DNA of 64,000 nt, taken from assembly GCF_014637725.1 (NCBI RefSeq), contig NZ_BMFC01000004.1, positions 186,001 through 250,000 on the forward strand. Reading direction: 5' to 3'. This document shows positions 46,781 to 54,994 of this stretch, in pieces. Below the pieces are notes generated by a model. The model was not told where the DNA came from. It worked only from the letters and a program-made list of their open reading frames with translations, and searched no databases. Every line of letters begins with the position of its first letter. The first letter of the stretch is position 1. The stretch is from Marivita lacus. Its GTDB lineage: Bacteria > Pseudomonadota > Alphaproteobacteria > Rhodobacterales > Rhodobacteraceae. The position numbers and the translations under genes are program-made.

Positions 46781-46808
46781 TTGAATGCAGATGCTGCTGA
46801 GCATTCAA
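46781..46808 (+). promoter_or_regulatory. Inverted repeat in the leader of the SIR2-like gene
   Basis: TTGAATGC (46781-46788) and GCATTCAA (46801-46808) are perfect reverse complements separated by 12 bases, which contain a smaller GCTGC/GCAG pairing. The repeat ends 28 bases before the ATG. It could be an operator overlapping the promoter or an RNA hairpin limiting expression of a toxic product. Confidence 0.6.
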
Positions 46809-46836
46809 AAAGAACTTTTCTGAAAAGGATAAGTTG

Positions 46837-48438
46837 ATGATTAACTTGCAAGAGGAGACACAGAAACTTCTCAAATCAAAGTCTGGATCTCCATTTCTTT
46901 TTGTTGGTTCGGGCTTCTCTCGAAGATATATCGGAATAGAAGATTGGAGAGGATTACTAACCCGATTTTGTGACGATATATTGGAATTTGATTACTACTC
47001 CGCGACAGCGAACGGAAACCTTCCAAAAGCAGCGACTCTCTTGGCGAAGGATTTCCATGAGATATGGTGGAAGGAAGCAAAGTATGAGAACTCCAGAAAA
47101 AAATACAAAGACAGCACAACTTCGATTTCCGACGCCTTAAAAAACGAAATTTGTGAGTACATTGGAAGCGTAGACACCACTGGGAACTCAGCTAAAAATA
47201 TTCAGGCGGAACTCTCAATCCTAAAAGAGATAAACGTTGACGGGATTATAACGACAAATTGGGACTTTCTTCTTGAGGAAGTATTTCCTGAGTATAGAGT
47301 TTTTATCGGACAAGAAGAGTTACTTTTCTCAAATCCACAAGCGATTGCAGAGATATACAAAATCCATGGATGCGCGAGCAGACCAAGTAGTTTAGTCCTC
47401 ACTGAAGAAGATTACGAAGATTTCGAAGGTAAGAACCCATACCTGGCCGCTAAGCTCATCACGCTCTTTATCGAACATCCTATATTTTTTATCGGATATT
47501 CAGTCACCGACCCACATATACAAACAATTATTTTCTCAATTGCCCAATGCCTCACAGAAGAGAAATTAGAGAAATTCAGCGAAAACCTCATTTTTGTTCG
47601 AAGGGCAAACGGTGAAAAGGAGTCCATGCAAAAACTAAACTTCAGCACAGCTGGTCGAAACATAATTGCTACTGTACTCGTAACCGATGACTTCTCAAAA
47701 ATATACTCAGCAATAAACGAGAATAAACGCAAGATTCCTGCCCGAATACTGAGATACTGCAAGGAGCAAATGTATGAGCTTGTCAACTCAGAAGAACCAG
47801 AGAAAAAACTTTCAGTAATCGACATCGATGAACTCGACACTAGCGATGAGGTGGAGTTTTTAGTTGGCGTGGGCGTCGCCCAAGCGCACTCTGAAGAACA
47901 AGATAAACTTGTTGTACAAACGGAAAAGGCGCTTGCTGAAAGCGGGTATCAGGGCGTGAACCTGTCAGATATATATACAGATTTCACAAAAGCAAAATCA
48001 GTTTTCGACGCCGAAAAGCTATTGAAACTCGCCTTTCCTGTGTTTCGACGATCAAATACAACTTTTATTCCTGTATTCAGGTACCTCCATGAAGTAGGAA
48101 TAACCAATGCTCACGAACTTGATAAGTCAACTTACACCTCGGCCAAGATCATTTGCAAGAAGATGGCCAAAAAGAAATACGCGCTTTCATCTTATAAAAG
48201 TCAATACGACAATTATTGGTCGAGCAAATCCACATCTGAAATAATCCGTGAAGCTGATCCACAAAAGGTGGCAATATTTGTCACTCATCAAGACCCGAAG
48301 GACGTTGAACTTGACGCACTCAAGGAGTTCTTGTCGGTACACAAGCCAGATGACTTTGGAGACCCGTACTCATCATACTACCGAAAGCTTTGTTCCTTTT
48401 ACGACAGGCTGGCGTACGGGTTTGATCTCAAGGCTTAA
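46837..48438 (+). CDS. SIR2-like domain protein, candidate stand-alone anti-phage NADase
   Basis: A 533-residue protein. Residues about 15-240 are a SIR2-like fold: FLFVGSGFS (G24-S28), DGIITTNWDFLLEE (T139-N141-W-D143), YKIHG with H177, LTEEDYEDF (D192), and FFIGYSVTDPHI (G220-S222). These correspond to NAD-binding and catalytic positions in SIR2 NADases of defence systems. Residues about 260-295 (LVTDDFSKIYSAINE) match the usual end of that domain. The C-terminal 230 residues, helical and charged, are not recognised and may be the phage sensor. AAAAGGAT precedes the ATG. It is AT-rich (near 40 percent GC in two lines), stands alone between pyc and two tRNA-Gly genes, and so looks horizontally acquired. 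Confidence 0.78.
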   Translation: MINLQEETQKLLKSKSGSPFLFVGSGFSRRYIGIEDWRGLLTRFCDDILEFDYYSATANGNLPKAATLLAKDFHEIWWKEAKYENSRKKYKDSTTSISDALKNEICEYIGSVDTTGNSAKNIQAELSILKEINVDGIITTNWDFLLEEVFPEYRVFIGQEELLFSNPQAIAEIYKIHGCASRPSSLVLTEEDYEDFEGKNPYLAAKLITLFIEHPIFFIGYSVTDPHIQTIIFSIAQCLTEEKLEKFSENLIFVRRANGEKESMQKLNFSTAGRNIIATVLVTDDFSKIYSAINENKRKIPARILRYCKEQMYELVNSEEPEKKLSVIDIDELDTSDEVEFLVGVGVAQAHSEEQDKLVVQTEKALAESGYQGVNLSDIYTDFTKAKSVFDAEKLLKLAFPVFRRSNTTFIPVFRYLHEVGITNAHELDKSTYTSAKIICKKMAKKKYALSSYKSQYDNYWSSKSTSEIIREADPQKVAIFVTHQDPKDVELDALKEFLSVHKPDDFGDPYSSYYRKLCSFYDRLAYGFDLKA

Positions 48439-48569
48439 CTGATAAATACATAAGAGAGAATCTGAGGCGCGTGACGAGAATGGCTACGGACTAGCCTCCC
48501 CCACCCCCAAATTTTCCTCTTGCACCCTGCCCCGACACACACTAAATCCGCCCATACCAGATTGGCAGC

Positions 48570-48644
48570 GCGGGCGTAGCTCAGGGGTAGAGCATAACCT
48601 TGCCAAGGTTAGGGTCGGGCGTTCGAATCGCCTCGCCCGCTCCA
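48570..48644 (+). tRNA. tRNA-Gly (anticodon GCC), copy 1
   Basis: Acceptor GCGGGCG / CGCCCGC, D-arm GCTC...GAGC, anticodon stem TAACC / GGTTA with loop TTGCCAA (GCC, Gly), T-arm GGGCG TTCGAAT CGCCT, discriminator T and encoded CCA. Confidence 0.96.
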
Positions 48645-48665
48645 ATCCGGTACGACGATGGCAGC

Positions 48666-48740
48666 GCGGGCGTAGCTCAGGGGTAGAGCATAACCTTGCC
48701 AAGGTTAGGGTCGGGCGTTCGAATCGCCTCGCCCGCTCCA
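48666..48740 (+). tRNA. tRNA-Gly (anticodon GCC), copy 2
   Basis: Identical in sequence to the copy 96 bases upstream, including the TGGCAGC bases just before the 5' end, so the pair is a recent tandem duplication. It lies 93 bases before hisB. Confidence 0.96.
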
Positions 48741-48833
48741 TCGTCCTTTCTCCTTCCGTGTGGTGCATCTCCCCCCTTTTCGGGGCGCGCGGTGCTGCCT
48801 ATAAGGCCGCAACCCAGCCCAAGGAGAGGCGAT

Positions 48834-49421
48834 ATGCGCAGCGCCACGATCACCCGCACCACAGCCGAGACAAAGATCACCGCAACGGTCGATCTGGACG
48901 GCACCGGGAGCTATGACAACCAGACAGGCGTGGGCTTCTTCGACCACATGCTGGACCAGTTGGCGCGCCATTCCCTGATCGACATGACAGTGCGCTGCGA
49001 GGGCGATCTGCATATCGACGATCACCACAGTGTCGAGGATGTGGGCATCGCGCTGGGTCAGGCGCTGAGCGAGGCCATGGGCGACAAGCGCGGGATCGTG
49101 CGCTACGGCGCGTGCCTCCTGCCGATGGACGACGCGCTGGTGCGCGCGGCGCTGGACCTCTCGGCGCGGCCGTTCCTCGTGTGGAACGTGGCGATGCCGA
49201 CCGCCAAGGTGGGCACATTCGACACCGAACTGGTGCGCGAATTCTTCCAGGCGTTCAGCACCCATGGCGGCATCACGCTGCATGTCGACCTGCTGCACGG
49301 TGTGAACAGCCACCACATCGCCGAGGCCACGTTCAAGGCGGTGGCGCGCAGCTTGCGCGATGCATTGGAGGTCGATCCCCGCAAGGGCGATGCGATCCCG
49401 TCCACCAAGGGGGCGCTGTAA
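48834..49421 (+). CDS. hisB: Imidazoleglycerol-phosphate dehydratase
   Basis: A 195-residue monofunctional HisB: two-fold repeated His-rich metal sites [16 protein letters not shown] and [12 protein letters not shown], plus [16 protein letters not shown]. It catalyses the sixth step of histidine biosynthesis. AAGGAGAGG precedes the ATG at 48834. hisH begins 3 bases after its stop. Confidence 0.97.
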   Translation: MRSATITRTTAETKITATVDLDGTGSYDNQTGVGFFDHMLDQLARHSLIDMTVRCEGDLHIDDHHSVEDVGIALGQALSEAMGDKRGIVRYGACLLPMDDALVRAALDLSARPFLVWNVAMPTAKVGTFDTELVREFFQAFSTHGGITLHVDLLHGVNSHHIAEATFKAVARSLRDALEVDPRKGDAIPSTKGAL

Positions 49422-49424
49422 CCC

Positions 49425-50060
49425 GTGCTGACAGCGATCATCGACTACGAGAGCGGCAATCTGCACTCTGCCGAGAAGGCGTTTCAGCGCATGGCTCTGG
49501 AGGTCGGCGCGGGATCGGTCGTGGTCACGGCCGACCCCGAGGTGATCGCGGGCGCCGACCGGATCGTGCTGCCCGGCGACGGCGCCTTCCCGGCCTGTGC
49601 TGCGGCGCTGCGCGCGTCAGGGGCGTTCGCGGCGATGATTGAGGCGGTCGAGGTCAAGGCCCGCCCGTTCCTCGGAATCTGCGTCGGCATGCAGCTCATG
49701 GCGCGTCAGGGTCTGGAATACGAGGCGACGGATGGTCTGGGCTGGATCGACGGCGTGGTCGAACGGATCACGCCCGAAGGTGCGGGCATGAAGGTGCCGC
49801 ATATGGGCTGGAACGATCTGGTGATCGACGCGCCCCACCCGGTGCTGGAGGGGGTCGAGACCGGCGAACACGCCTATTTCGTGCATTCCTACCAGATGCG
49901 CGTCGATACCCCGCACCAGCGTGTGTCCCATGTCGACTACGGCGGCGACGTCACTGCCGTCGTGGCGCGCGACACCATGGTCGGCTTCCAGTTCCACCCC
50001 GAGAAAAGCGCGGCCACCGGCCTGCGGATGATCGCCAACTTCCTGCGGTGGGCGCCGTGA
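49425..50060 (+). CDS. hisH: Imidazole glycerol phosphate synthase, glutamine amidotransferase subunit
   Basis: A 211-residue class I glutamine amidotransferase: VLPGDGAFPAC, the nucleophile elbow FLGICVGMQLMA (Cys), and the His-Glu pair in QFHPEKS. It supplies ammonia to HisF. It starts with GTG 3 bases downstream of hisB. Confidence 0.96.
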   Translation: MLTAIIDYESGNLHSAEKAFQRMALEVGAGSVVVTADPEVIAGADRIVLPGDGAFPACAAALRASGAFAAMIEAVEVKARPFLGICVGMQLMARQGLEYEATDGLGWIDGVVERITPEGAGMKVPHMGWNDLVIDAPHPVLEGVETGEHAYFVHSYQMRVDTPHQRVSHVDYGGDVTAVVARDTMVGFQFHPEKSAATGLRMIANFLRWAP

Positions 50061-50139
50061 CGCGCTGAACCCGCAGGAACCGGATCGCCCCGGCACCGGA
50101 ACAGGCGCAAGCTGATGTCCTGACACAAGGGACATCCCC

Positions 50140-50399
50140 ATGACCGAACCCGTCCTCGCCCTGCTGATCTTTCTGTTCCCGCTGGCCTACAGCCCCGGCC
50201 CCGGCAACATGCTCTTCGCCGCCAATGGCGCAGTTTTCGGGCTCCGTGCCACCCTTCCCGCCAGCGCCGGCTATCACCTGGCCACATGGGCGGCGACCGG
50301 CTTGCCCGCGCCTTCCGCGACGACCAAAGCGCTGTCTGGCTGAACCGGGGCTTTGCGGCGGTGCTGGCCGGGGTGGCGGTCTGGATGCTGCTGGTCTGA
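50140..50399 (+). pseudogene. LysE-family exporter remnant with a large internal deletion
   Basis: The first about 49 codons encode a normal LysE/RhtB N-terminus (LALLIFLFPLAYSPGPGNMLFAANGAVFGLRATLP-SAGYHLATW). At about 50290 the frame shifts, and in the next frame DRLARAFRDDQSAVWLNRGFAAVLAGVAVWMLLV, the usual LysE C-terminus, reads to a stop at 50399. About 110-130 middle residues are missing compared with the roughly 200-residue family. A short 67-residue product could be translated but would have only one membrane segment, so the gene is probably dead. Confidence 0.85.
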
Positions 50400-50450
50400 G
50401 GCATGTGCAGGGCTCACGCCCGACCGACATGCTCCAGTCCGATCTTCTTC

Positions 50451-50525
50451 GGTTTCGAAATACCTTGGGGGGTCTGGGGGGCAAAGCCCCCCAGCGTGTC
50501 GCGGGGGCGCTGCACCCGCGACACG
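50451..50525. terminator. TTTCGAAATA-type repeat followed by two strong hairpins
   Basis: A repeat-family core (TTTCGAAATACCTT) leads into CTGGGGGGC-AAA-GCCCCCCAG (50474-50494) and CGTGTCGCGGG / CCCGCGACACG (50495-50505 / 50515-50525). It separates the LysE remnant from the convergent DUF2147 gene and probably stops transcription from both sides. Confidence 0.7.
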
Positions 50526-50529
50526 CAGA

Positions 50530-50916
50530 TCACTTCACCCGCGTCCAGGTCTGGCCGCGACAGATGCCCAGCACGCAGCCTTCGACCTCGAGCTGGTTGC
50601 CGCTGAGCGTCATCTTGGAATTGTAGGTCTTGTCGCGGTCCGGGGCCCAGATCTTGCCACCCCCATACGCGCCACCGCCCTGCGGTTTCATCGCCCAGAT
50701 CATCTGTCGTCCGATATTGGGCGAGGCGATCTTGTTGCCGCTGGCATCATAGCCCTGCCCCAGCACGCCACAGATCTCGGCACCGCAGGGGCTGATGGTG
50801 ACCAGCCCGTAATTGCCGTCATCACCGGGCTGGGTTTTCCACGTGCCTTCGACCGGATCGGCAAAGGCGGCGGTTGCAGCAAGGACAAGTCCTGCGGCGA
50901 GTGTCATCAGTTTCAT
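50530..50916 (-). CDS. DUF2147 secreted protein
   Basis: A 128-residue protein with a signal peptide ([19 protein letters not shown]) and the DUF2147 pattern PVEGTWKTQ at the start of the mature protein, [13 protein letters not shown], and a C-terminal [14 protein letters not shown]. Members are small periplasmic beta-barrel-like proteins of unknown function. GGAGGAGAC precedes the ATG. It is inserted, on the opposite strand, between hisH and hisA. Confidence 0.85.
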   Translation of the reverse strand: MKLMTLAAGLVLAATAAFADPVEGTWKTQPGDDGNYGLVTISPCGAEICGVLGQGYDASGNKIASPNIGRQMIWAMKPQGGGAYGGGKIWAPDRDKTYNSKMTLSGNQLEVEGCVLGICRGQTWTRVK

Positions 50917-51053
50917 CTCTGTCTCCTCCCTCAGAGTGGTGCGGAAACTCTGACCCACGGAGTTCGAACCGATCAAGATTGACGCGAGGTCGCGTTGCAT
51001 GTGCCGTTCCGTCATGTCAAAGCGCGAGGCGACATCTGACCGGAGACCGCGCC

Positions 51054-51776
51054 ATGATCCTTTACCCCGCCATCGACCTCAAGGACGGACAGGCCGTGCG
51101 CCTTTTGCGTGGTGACATGGAGAAGTCCACCGTGTTCAACGACGACCCGGCCGCACAGGCGATGGCCTTCGTCGAGGCCGGCTGCGAGTGGCTGCATCTG
51201 GTTGATCTGAACGGCGCTTTTGCCGGAGAGCCGGTGAACGCGGCAGCGGTCGAGGCGATTCTCGAGCGCTGCAAGGTGCCCGCGCAACTGGGCGGCGGCA
51301 TTCGTGACATGGCGACCATCGAGCGCTGGCTCCACAAGGGCTTGCAGCGGGTGATCCTTGGCACCGTAGCGGTCGAGAACCCCGATCTGGTGCGCGAAGC
51401 GGCAAAAGCGTTTCCCGGCCATGTGGCTGTCGGCATCGACGCCCGCAATGGCCGCGTGGCGACCAAGGGCTGGGCCGAGGAGACCGACGTGATGGTGACG
51501 GATCTGGCAAAATCCTTCGAGGACGCGGGAGTGGCGGCGATCATCTATACCGACATCAACCGCGACGGCGCGATGCAAGGGCCCAACGTGGAGGCCACCG
51601 CCGATCTGGCGCGCGCCGTGTCGATCCCGGTGATCGCCTCGGGCGGTGTGTCCTCGCTCGACGATCTGATCGCGCTGCGCGATTGCGGCGCGCAGCTTGA
51701 CGGTGCGATCTCGGGCCGGGCGCTGTACGATGGCGCGCTCGACCTGACAGAGGCGTTGGCGGTGCTGCGCGCCTAG
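51054..51776 (+). CDS. hisA: 1-(5-phosphoribosyl)-5-[(5-phosphoribosylamino)methylideneamino] imidazole-4-carboxamide isomerase
   Basis: A 240-residue TIM barrel: [67 protein letters not shown] and [14 protein letters not shown]. The catalytic Asp residues (AIDLKDG; TDINRDG) are in place. It performs the ProFAR-to-PRFAR isomerisation before HisHF. It converges with and overlaps the DUF302 gene by 4 bases. Confidence 0.97.
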   Translation: MILYPAIDLKDGQAVRLLRGDMEKSTVFNDDPAAQAMAFVEAGCEWLHLVDLNGAFAGEPVNAAAVEAILERCKVPAQLGGGIRDMATIERWLHKGLQRVILGTVAVENPDLVREAAKAFPGHVAVGIDARNGRVATKGWAEETDVMVTDLAKSFEDAGVAAIIYTDINRDGAMQGPNVEATADLARAVSIPVIASGGVSSLDDLIALRDCGAQLDGAISGRALYDGALDLTEALAVLRA

Positions 51777-52225
51777 TTGCTCGCAGCGTCCGTAAACCGC
51801 GCCAACGCGCCTGCCATGGGCTGCAGATAGGCGGCATCCTCGGACACGCCGCCAAGCCTGCCCAGCATCGCGGCCGGGTCTTCATAAACCACCTTTGTGG
51901 CGCCCATTGCGTCCTGATAGACCAGCACCTTGAGCGGCAGGAACAGGCCTGCCACCGGATCGTCCTTGATCGCGGGTGTGCCCACCTTGGGCGAGCCAAA
52001 GATCAAAAGCTGCGATGCGCCGATGTCTTCGCCGATGGATTGCGCCCCGGCCCCGTGGTCGACACGAGCAAAGACGGTGATCCCCGCGCCCTCCATTGCA
52101 GCGACCATTGCATCGACAGTCTCGGTCACGCCCAGGGCGCTGGCCTTGGTGGTCATGCCATTGTCCCCGGCAGGGGCGGTTGTGGCGGCCAAGGCAAGCC
52201 CGGCGGCAAAGATCAGGTGTTTCAT
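51773..52225 (-). CDS. DUF302 domain secreted protein
   Basis: A 150-residue protein: signal peptide ([19 protein letters not shown]), then a DUF302 domain ([66 protein letters not shown]). DUF302 proteins are small dimeric periplasmic proteins of unclear role. It is on the strand opposite to the his genes. Confidence 0.85.
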   Translation of the reverse strand: MKHLIFAAGLALAATTAPAGDNGMTTKASALGVTETVDAMVAAMEGAGITVFARVDHGAGAQSIGEDIGASQLLIFGSPKVGTPAIKDDPVAGLFLPLKVLVYQDAMGATKVVYEDPAAMLGRLGGVSEDAAYLQPMAGALARFTDAASN

Positions 52226-52312
52226 GACTGTCCCCTCAGGTGATTTGACCGCAGGATCGGACAGGTTCCGGTCACTTGATATGCACGATGACGTGAGCGG
52301 CCCAAGGGACGC

Positions 52313-53071
52313 TCAAATCGACCCCGCTTCGACCATGTAATTGTTGGCGGTGCACATCGCCGCGTCGTCGGAGGCGAGGAACAGCACCATGCGGGCCAGG
52401 TAGACCGGTTCGATCAGATCGGGCAGGCACTGGCGGTCGCGATGTTTCTCAAGCGCCTCGGGGCTGGCCCAGAGGTCCTTCTGCCGTTCGGTCATCACCC
52501 AGCCCGGCACGACCGTATTCACACGGATGCGGTGCCCACCCAGGTCTCGCGCCATGGTGCGGGTCAGGCCATGCACGGCGGCCTTGGCGGTGGTGTAGGC
52601 GGGCATGTTGCCCCCCGCTTCCCACCAGCTGTTCGATCCCATGTTGATGATCGACCCACCGCCTGCGTCGATCATGTCGGGGGCCACGGCCTGAATGGCA
52701 AAGAACATGTGGCGCAGGTTGGTGGCTTGCCGTTCGTCCCAATACTCGGGCGTCACCTCGCGCCAGTCGTGGCGGTCATCGCGCGCGGCATTGTTCACCA
52801 GCACCTGCGCCGGACCAAGCTTGGCCTTCAGCCTGTCAAACGCCGCCTGCAACGCCGGGATGTCGCGCAGATCGGCCTGTTCCCATGCCACCGTGCCCTC
52901 GGTCGCCCCTGCCAGTGCCTGTGCGCCCTCGGCGTCCAGATCGACAAACCCCACCTTCGCCCCCTGCGCGGCAAAGGCGGTGACGATCTCGGCCCCGATG
53001 CCGGACGCGCCGCCGGTCACGAAGACGGTTTTTCCCTCGAGGCTGGGGTAGCGGGCGAATGCGTGTGACAT
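52313..53071 (-). CDS. Short-chain dehydrogenase/reductase, D-xylose 1-dehydrogenase-like
   Basis: A 252-residue classical SDR: cofactor motif [14 protein letters not shown], acidic residue FVDLDAEGA favouring [14 protein letters not shown], catalytic Ser and Tyr-x-x-x-Lys ([12 protein letters not shown]...YTTAKAA). The pattern NNA-x-x-DDRH and [12 protein letters not shown] resembles Caulobacter XylB (D-xylose 1-dehydrogenase), so a sugar dehydrogenase role is plausible. AGGAGCC precedes ATG 53071. It diverges from hisF. Confidence 0.82.
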   Translation of the reverse strand: MSHAFARYPSLEGKTVFVTGGASGIGAEIVTAFAAQGAKVGFVDLDAEGAQALAGATEGTVAWEQADLRDIPALQAAFDRLKAKLGPAQVLVNNAARDDRHDWREVTPEYWDERQATNLRHMFFAIQAVAPDMIDAGGGSIINMGSNSWWEAGGNMPAYTTAKAAVHGLTRTMARDLGGHRIRVNTVVPGWVMTERQKDLWASPEALEKHRDRQCLPDLIEPVYLARMVLFLASDDAAMCTANNYMVEAGSI

Positions 53072-53157
53072 GGAAGGCTCCTCTTTCATTGGCCCCAAGG
53101 CATAATGCGCAACACGCAGGCTTCACAAGCGGCGATCTTCGGGGTACGCGAAGGGCC

Positions 53158-53919
53158 ATGTTGAAGACCCGTATCATCCCCTGTCTCGATGTCGCCGATG
53201 GCCGCGTGGTCAAGGGCGTCAATTTCGTCGATCTGCGCGACGCCGGTGATCCGGTCGATGCCGCTCGCGCCTATGATGCGGCGGGCGCGGACGAGATCTG
53301 TTTCCTCGACATCCACGCGACCCACGAAAACCGCGGCACGATGTTCGACGTGGTGACCCGCACCGCCGAGCAATGCTTTATCCCGCTGACCGTGGGGGGC
53401 GGTGTCCGCACCGTGGCGGATGTGCGCGCGCTCTTGCTGGCAGGGGCCGACAAGGTGTCGTTCAATTCCGCCGCCGTCGCCAACCCGGATGTGGTGGCCG
53501 AGGCCGCCGACCAGTTCGGCAGCCAGTGCATCGTCGTCGCCATCGACGCCAAGACGGTCAGCCCCGGCAAATGGGAGATTTTCACCCATGGCGGGCGCAA
53601 ACCCACGGGAATCGACGCGGTGGATTTCGCCCGCACCGTAGTCGCCAAGGGTGCGGGCGAAATCCTGCTCACCTCCATGGACCGCGACGGCACCAGAGCA
53701 GGCTTCAACCTGCCGCTGACCCGCGCGATATCGGACGCCGTGGATGTGCCGGTGATCGCGTCGGGCGGCGTGGGCACGCTGGATCACCTTGTCGAAGGGG
53801 TTACCGAAGGGGGTGCCAGCGCAGTGCTGGCCGCGTCGATCTTCCATTTCGGCGAATACACGATCGGCGAGGCCAAGGCGCACATGGCCGCCGCAGGTAT
53901 CCCGGTGAGGCTGACATGA
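53158..53919 (+). CDS. hisF: Imidazole glycerol phosphate synthase, cyclase subunit
   Basis: A 253-residue TIM barrel: [23 protein letters not shown] (catalytic Asp in CLDV), [43 protein letters not shown], and [17 protein letters not shown]. With HisH it produces IGP and AICAR. Its stop overlaps the hisE start (ATGA). Confidence 0.97.
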   Translation: MLKTRIIPCLDVADGRVVKGVNFVDLRDAGDPVDAARAYDAAGADEICFLDIHATHENRGTMFDVVTRTAEQCFIPLTVGGGVRTVADVRALLLAGADKVSFNSAAVANPDVVAEAADQFGSQCIVVAIDAKTVSPGKWEIFTHGGRKPTGIDAVDFARTVVAKGAGEILLTSMDRDGTRAGFNLPLTRAISDAVDVPVIASGGVGTLDHLVEGVTEGGASAVLAASIFHFGEYTIGEAKAHMAAAGIPVRLT

Positions 53920-54224
53920 CGCTGGACGAGCTTGAACAGATCGTGGCAGCCCGCGCCACCGCGCCCGCAGACGAAAGCTGGACCGCGAAACTGCTGGCCA
54001 AGGGCCCCGAGAAATGCGCCGAGAAATTCGGCGAAGAAGCCATCGAGGCGGTGATCGAAGCGGTCAAGGGCGACCGCGACCGCCTCACCTCGGAGGCGGC
54101 CGACGTGCTCTTTCACCTGCTGGTGATGCTGAAATCGCGGGACGTGGCCTTGGCCGACGTGATGGCCGAGCTTGACCGCCGTCAGGGCCAGTCCGGATTG
54201 CAGGAAAAAGCAAAGCGGTCCTGA
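53916..54224 (+). CDS. hisE: Phosphoribosyl-ATP diphosphatase
   Basis: A 102-residue MazG-like all-helical protein with the Glu/Asp metal motif [13 protein letters not shown] followed by [16 protein letters not shown]. It catalyses the second step of histidine biosynthesis. It is translationally coupled to hisF and is the last his gene in this group. Confidence 0.95.
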   Translation: MTLDELEQIVAARATAPADESWTAKLLAKGPEKCAEKFGEEAIEAVIEAVKGDRDRLTSEAADVLFHLLVMLKSRDVALADVMAELDRRQGQSGLQEKAKRS

Positions 54225-54233
54225 CCTTCTCTG

Positions 54234-54331
54234 GTTTCCAAATACCTCGGGGGAGTCGCCTGAAAGGCGACGGGGGCAGCGCCCCCACTCGTTTCCGCCT
54301 GCGGAAACGCACGATGCGTCACCGCATCGTG
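54234..54331. terminator. TTTCCAAATA-type repeat followed by a run of four hairpins
   Basis: After TTTCCAAATACCTCGGGGG come four back-to-back stems: GTCGCC/GGCGAC (54255-54271), GGGGGC/GCCCCC (54272-54286), CGTTTCCGC/GCGGAAACG (54290-54309) and ACGATGCG/CGCATCGT (54311-54330). It fills the gap between hisE and the convergent CoA-binding gene. Confidence 0.75.
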
Positions 54332-54339
54332 ACCCGGCC

Positions 54340-54807
54340 TCAGAGCTTGGAGGACAGGATACCGGTGTTGAACCCGCCCATGCGCAGTTCGCCGAAAAGC
54401 CGCTGGTATTCGATCTTGGGGCAGCGGTTCATCACGACATCCACACCGCGCGCTTCGGCCTTGGCCGCCGCGTCGGCATGCTCCACACCGATCTGCATCC
54501 ACACGGTCTGCAAATCGGGGAACTGCTCCAGCGCCTCGTCCACGATGGGCGGCACCGCCTCGGAACGCCGAAAGATGTCCACCATGTCAACGGGACCGTC
54601 GATGTCCGAGAGCGACGCCTTCACCTCCGCGCCGAAAAGCTGCTGGCCCGCATGTCCGGGATTGACCGGGATCAACGTGAACCCCTTGAGCGACAGGTAG
54701 CGCGCCACGTAGTAGGAGGGGCGCACGGGGTTCATCGACACGCCCACAACCGCCACGGTCTTGGTGCGTTTCAGGATGGTGCGCAGGAAGTCATCGGAAT
54801 AGGTCAT
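54340..54807 (-). CDS. CoA-binding domain protein
   Basis: A 155-residue CoA-binding (YccU-like) Rossmann protein: TKTVAVVGVSMNPVRPSYYVARYLSLKGF and VNPGHAGQQLFG at the nucleotide site, VDMVDIFRRSEAVPPIVDEAL, and VVMNRCPKIEYQRLFG at the end. The physiological role is unknown. Confidence 0.88.
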   Translation of the reverse strand: MTYSDDFLRTILKRTKTVAVVGVSMNPVRPSYYVARYLSLKGFTLIPVNPGHAGQQLFGAEVKASLSDIDGPVDMVDIFRRSEAVPPIVDEALEQFPDLQTVWMQIGVEHADAAAKAEARGVDVVMNRCPKIEYQRLFGELRMGGFNTGILSSKL

Positions 54808-54831
54808 GGCCCCTCTCTAGCCTGTCGCGCG

Positions 54832-54865
54832 GCAAAGAAAAAGCGCCCAAGGCAACCTTGGGCGC
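54832..54865 (-). terminator. Rho-independent terminator downstream of the DUF2235 gene
   Basis: On the minus strand GCGCCCAAGG-TTG-CCTTGGGCGC (54865-54843) is followed by TTTTTCTTT. It lies about 130 bases past the DUF2235 stop and just before the CoA-binding gene start, so it should end transcription arriving from upstream. Confidence 0.85.
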
Positions 54866-54994
54866 AAGTGTTGGAACGAGGGACAGTGAAGGTACGACGG
54901 GTGTTCCAGTCCCGCGACCCTGCATTTCAGTTAGGGTCGATTCTGAGCGTTTAAAGGGAAAAACCACCAATCCTGGTCACAGTTGCGTCAGCGA

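Noticed and set aside
48484-48768. A 94-codon minus-strand frame with an internal repeat
   Set aside because: It is the reverse translation of the two identical tRNA-Gly genes (repeated [15 protein letters not shown]), not a protein.
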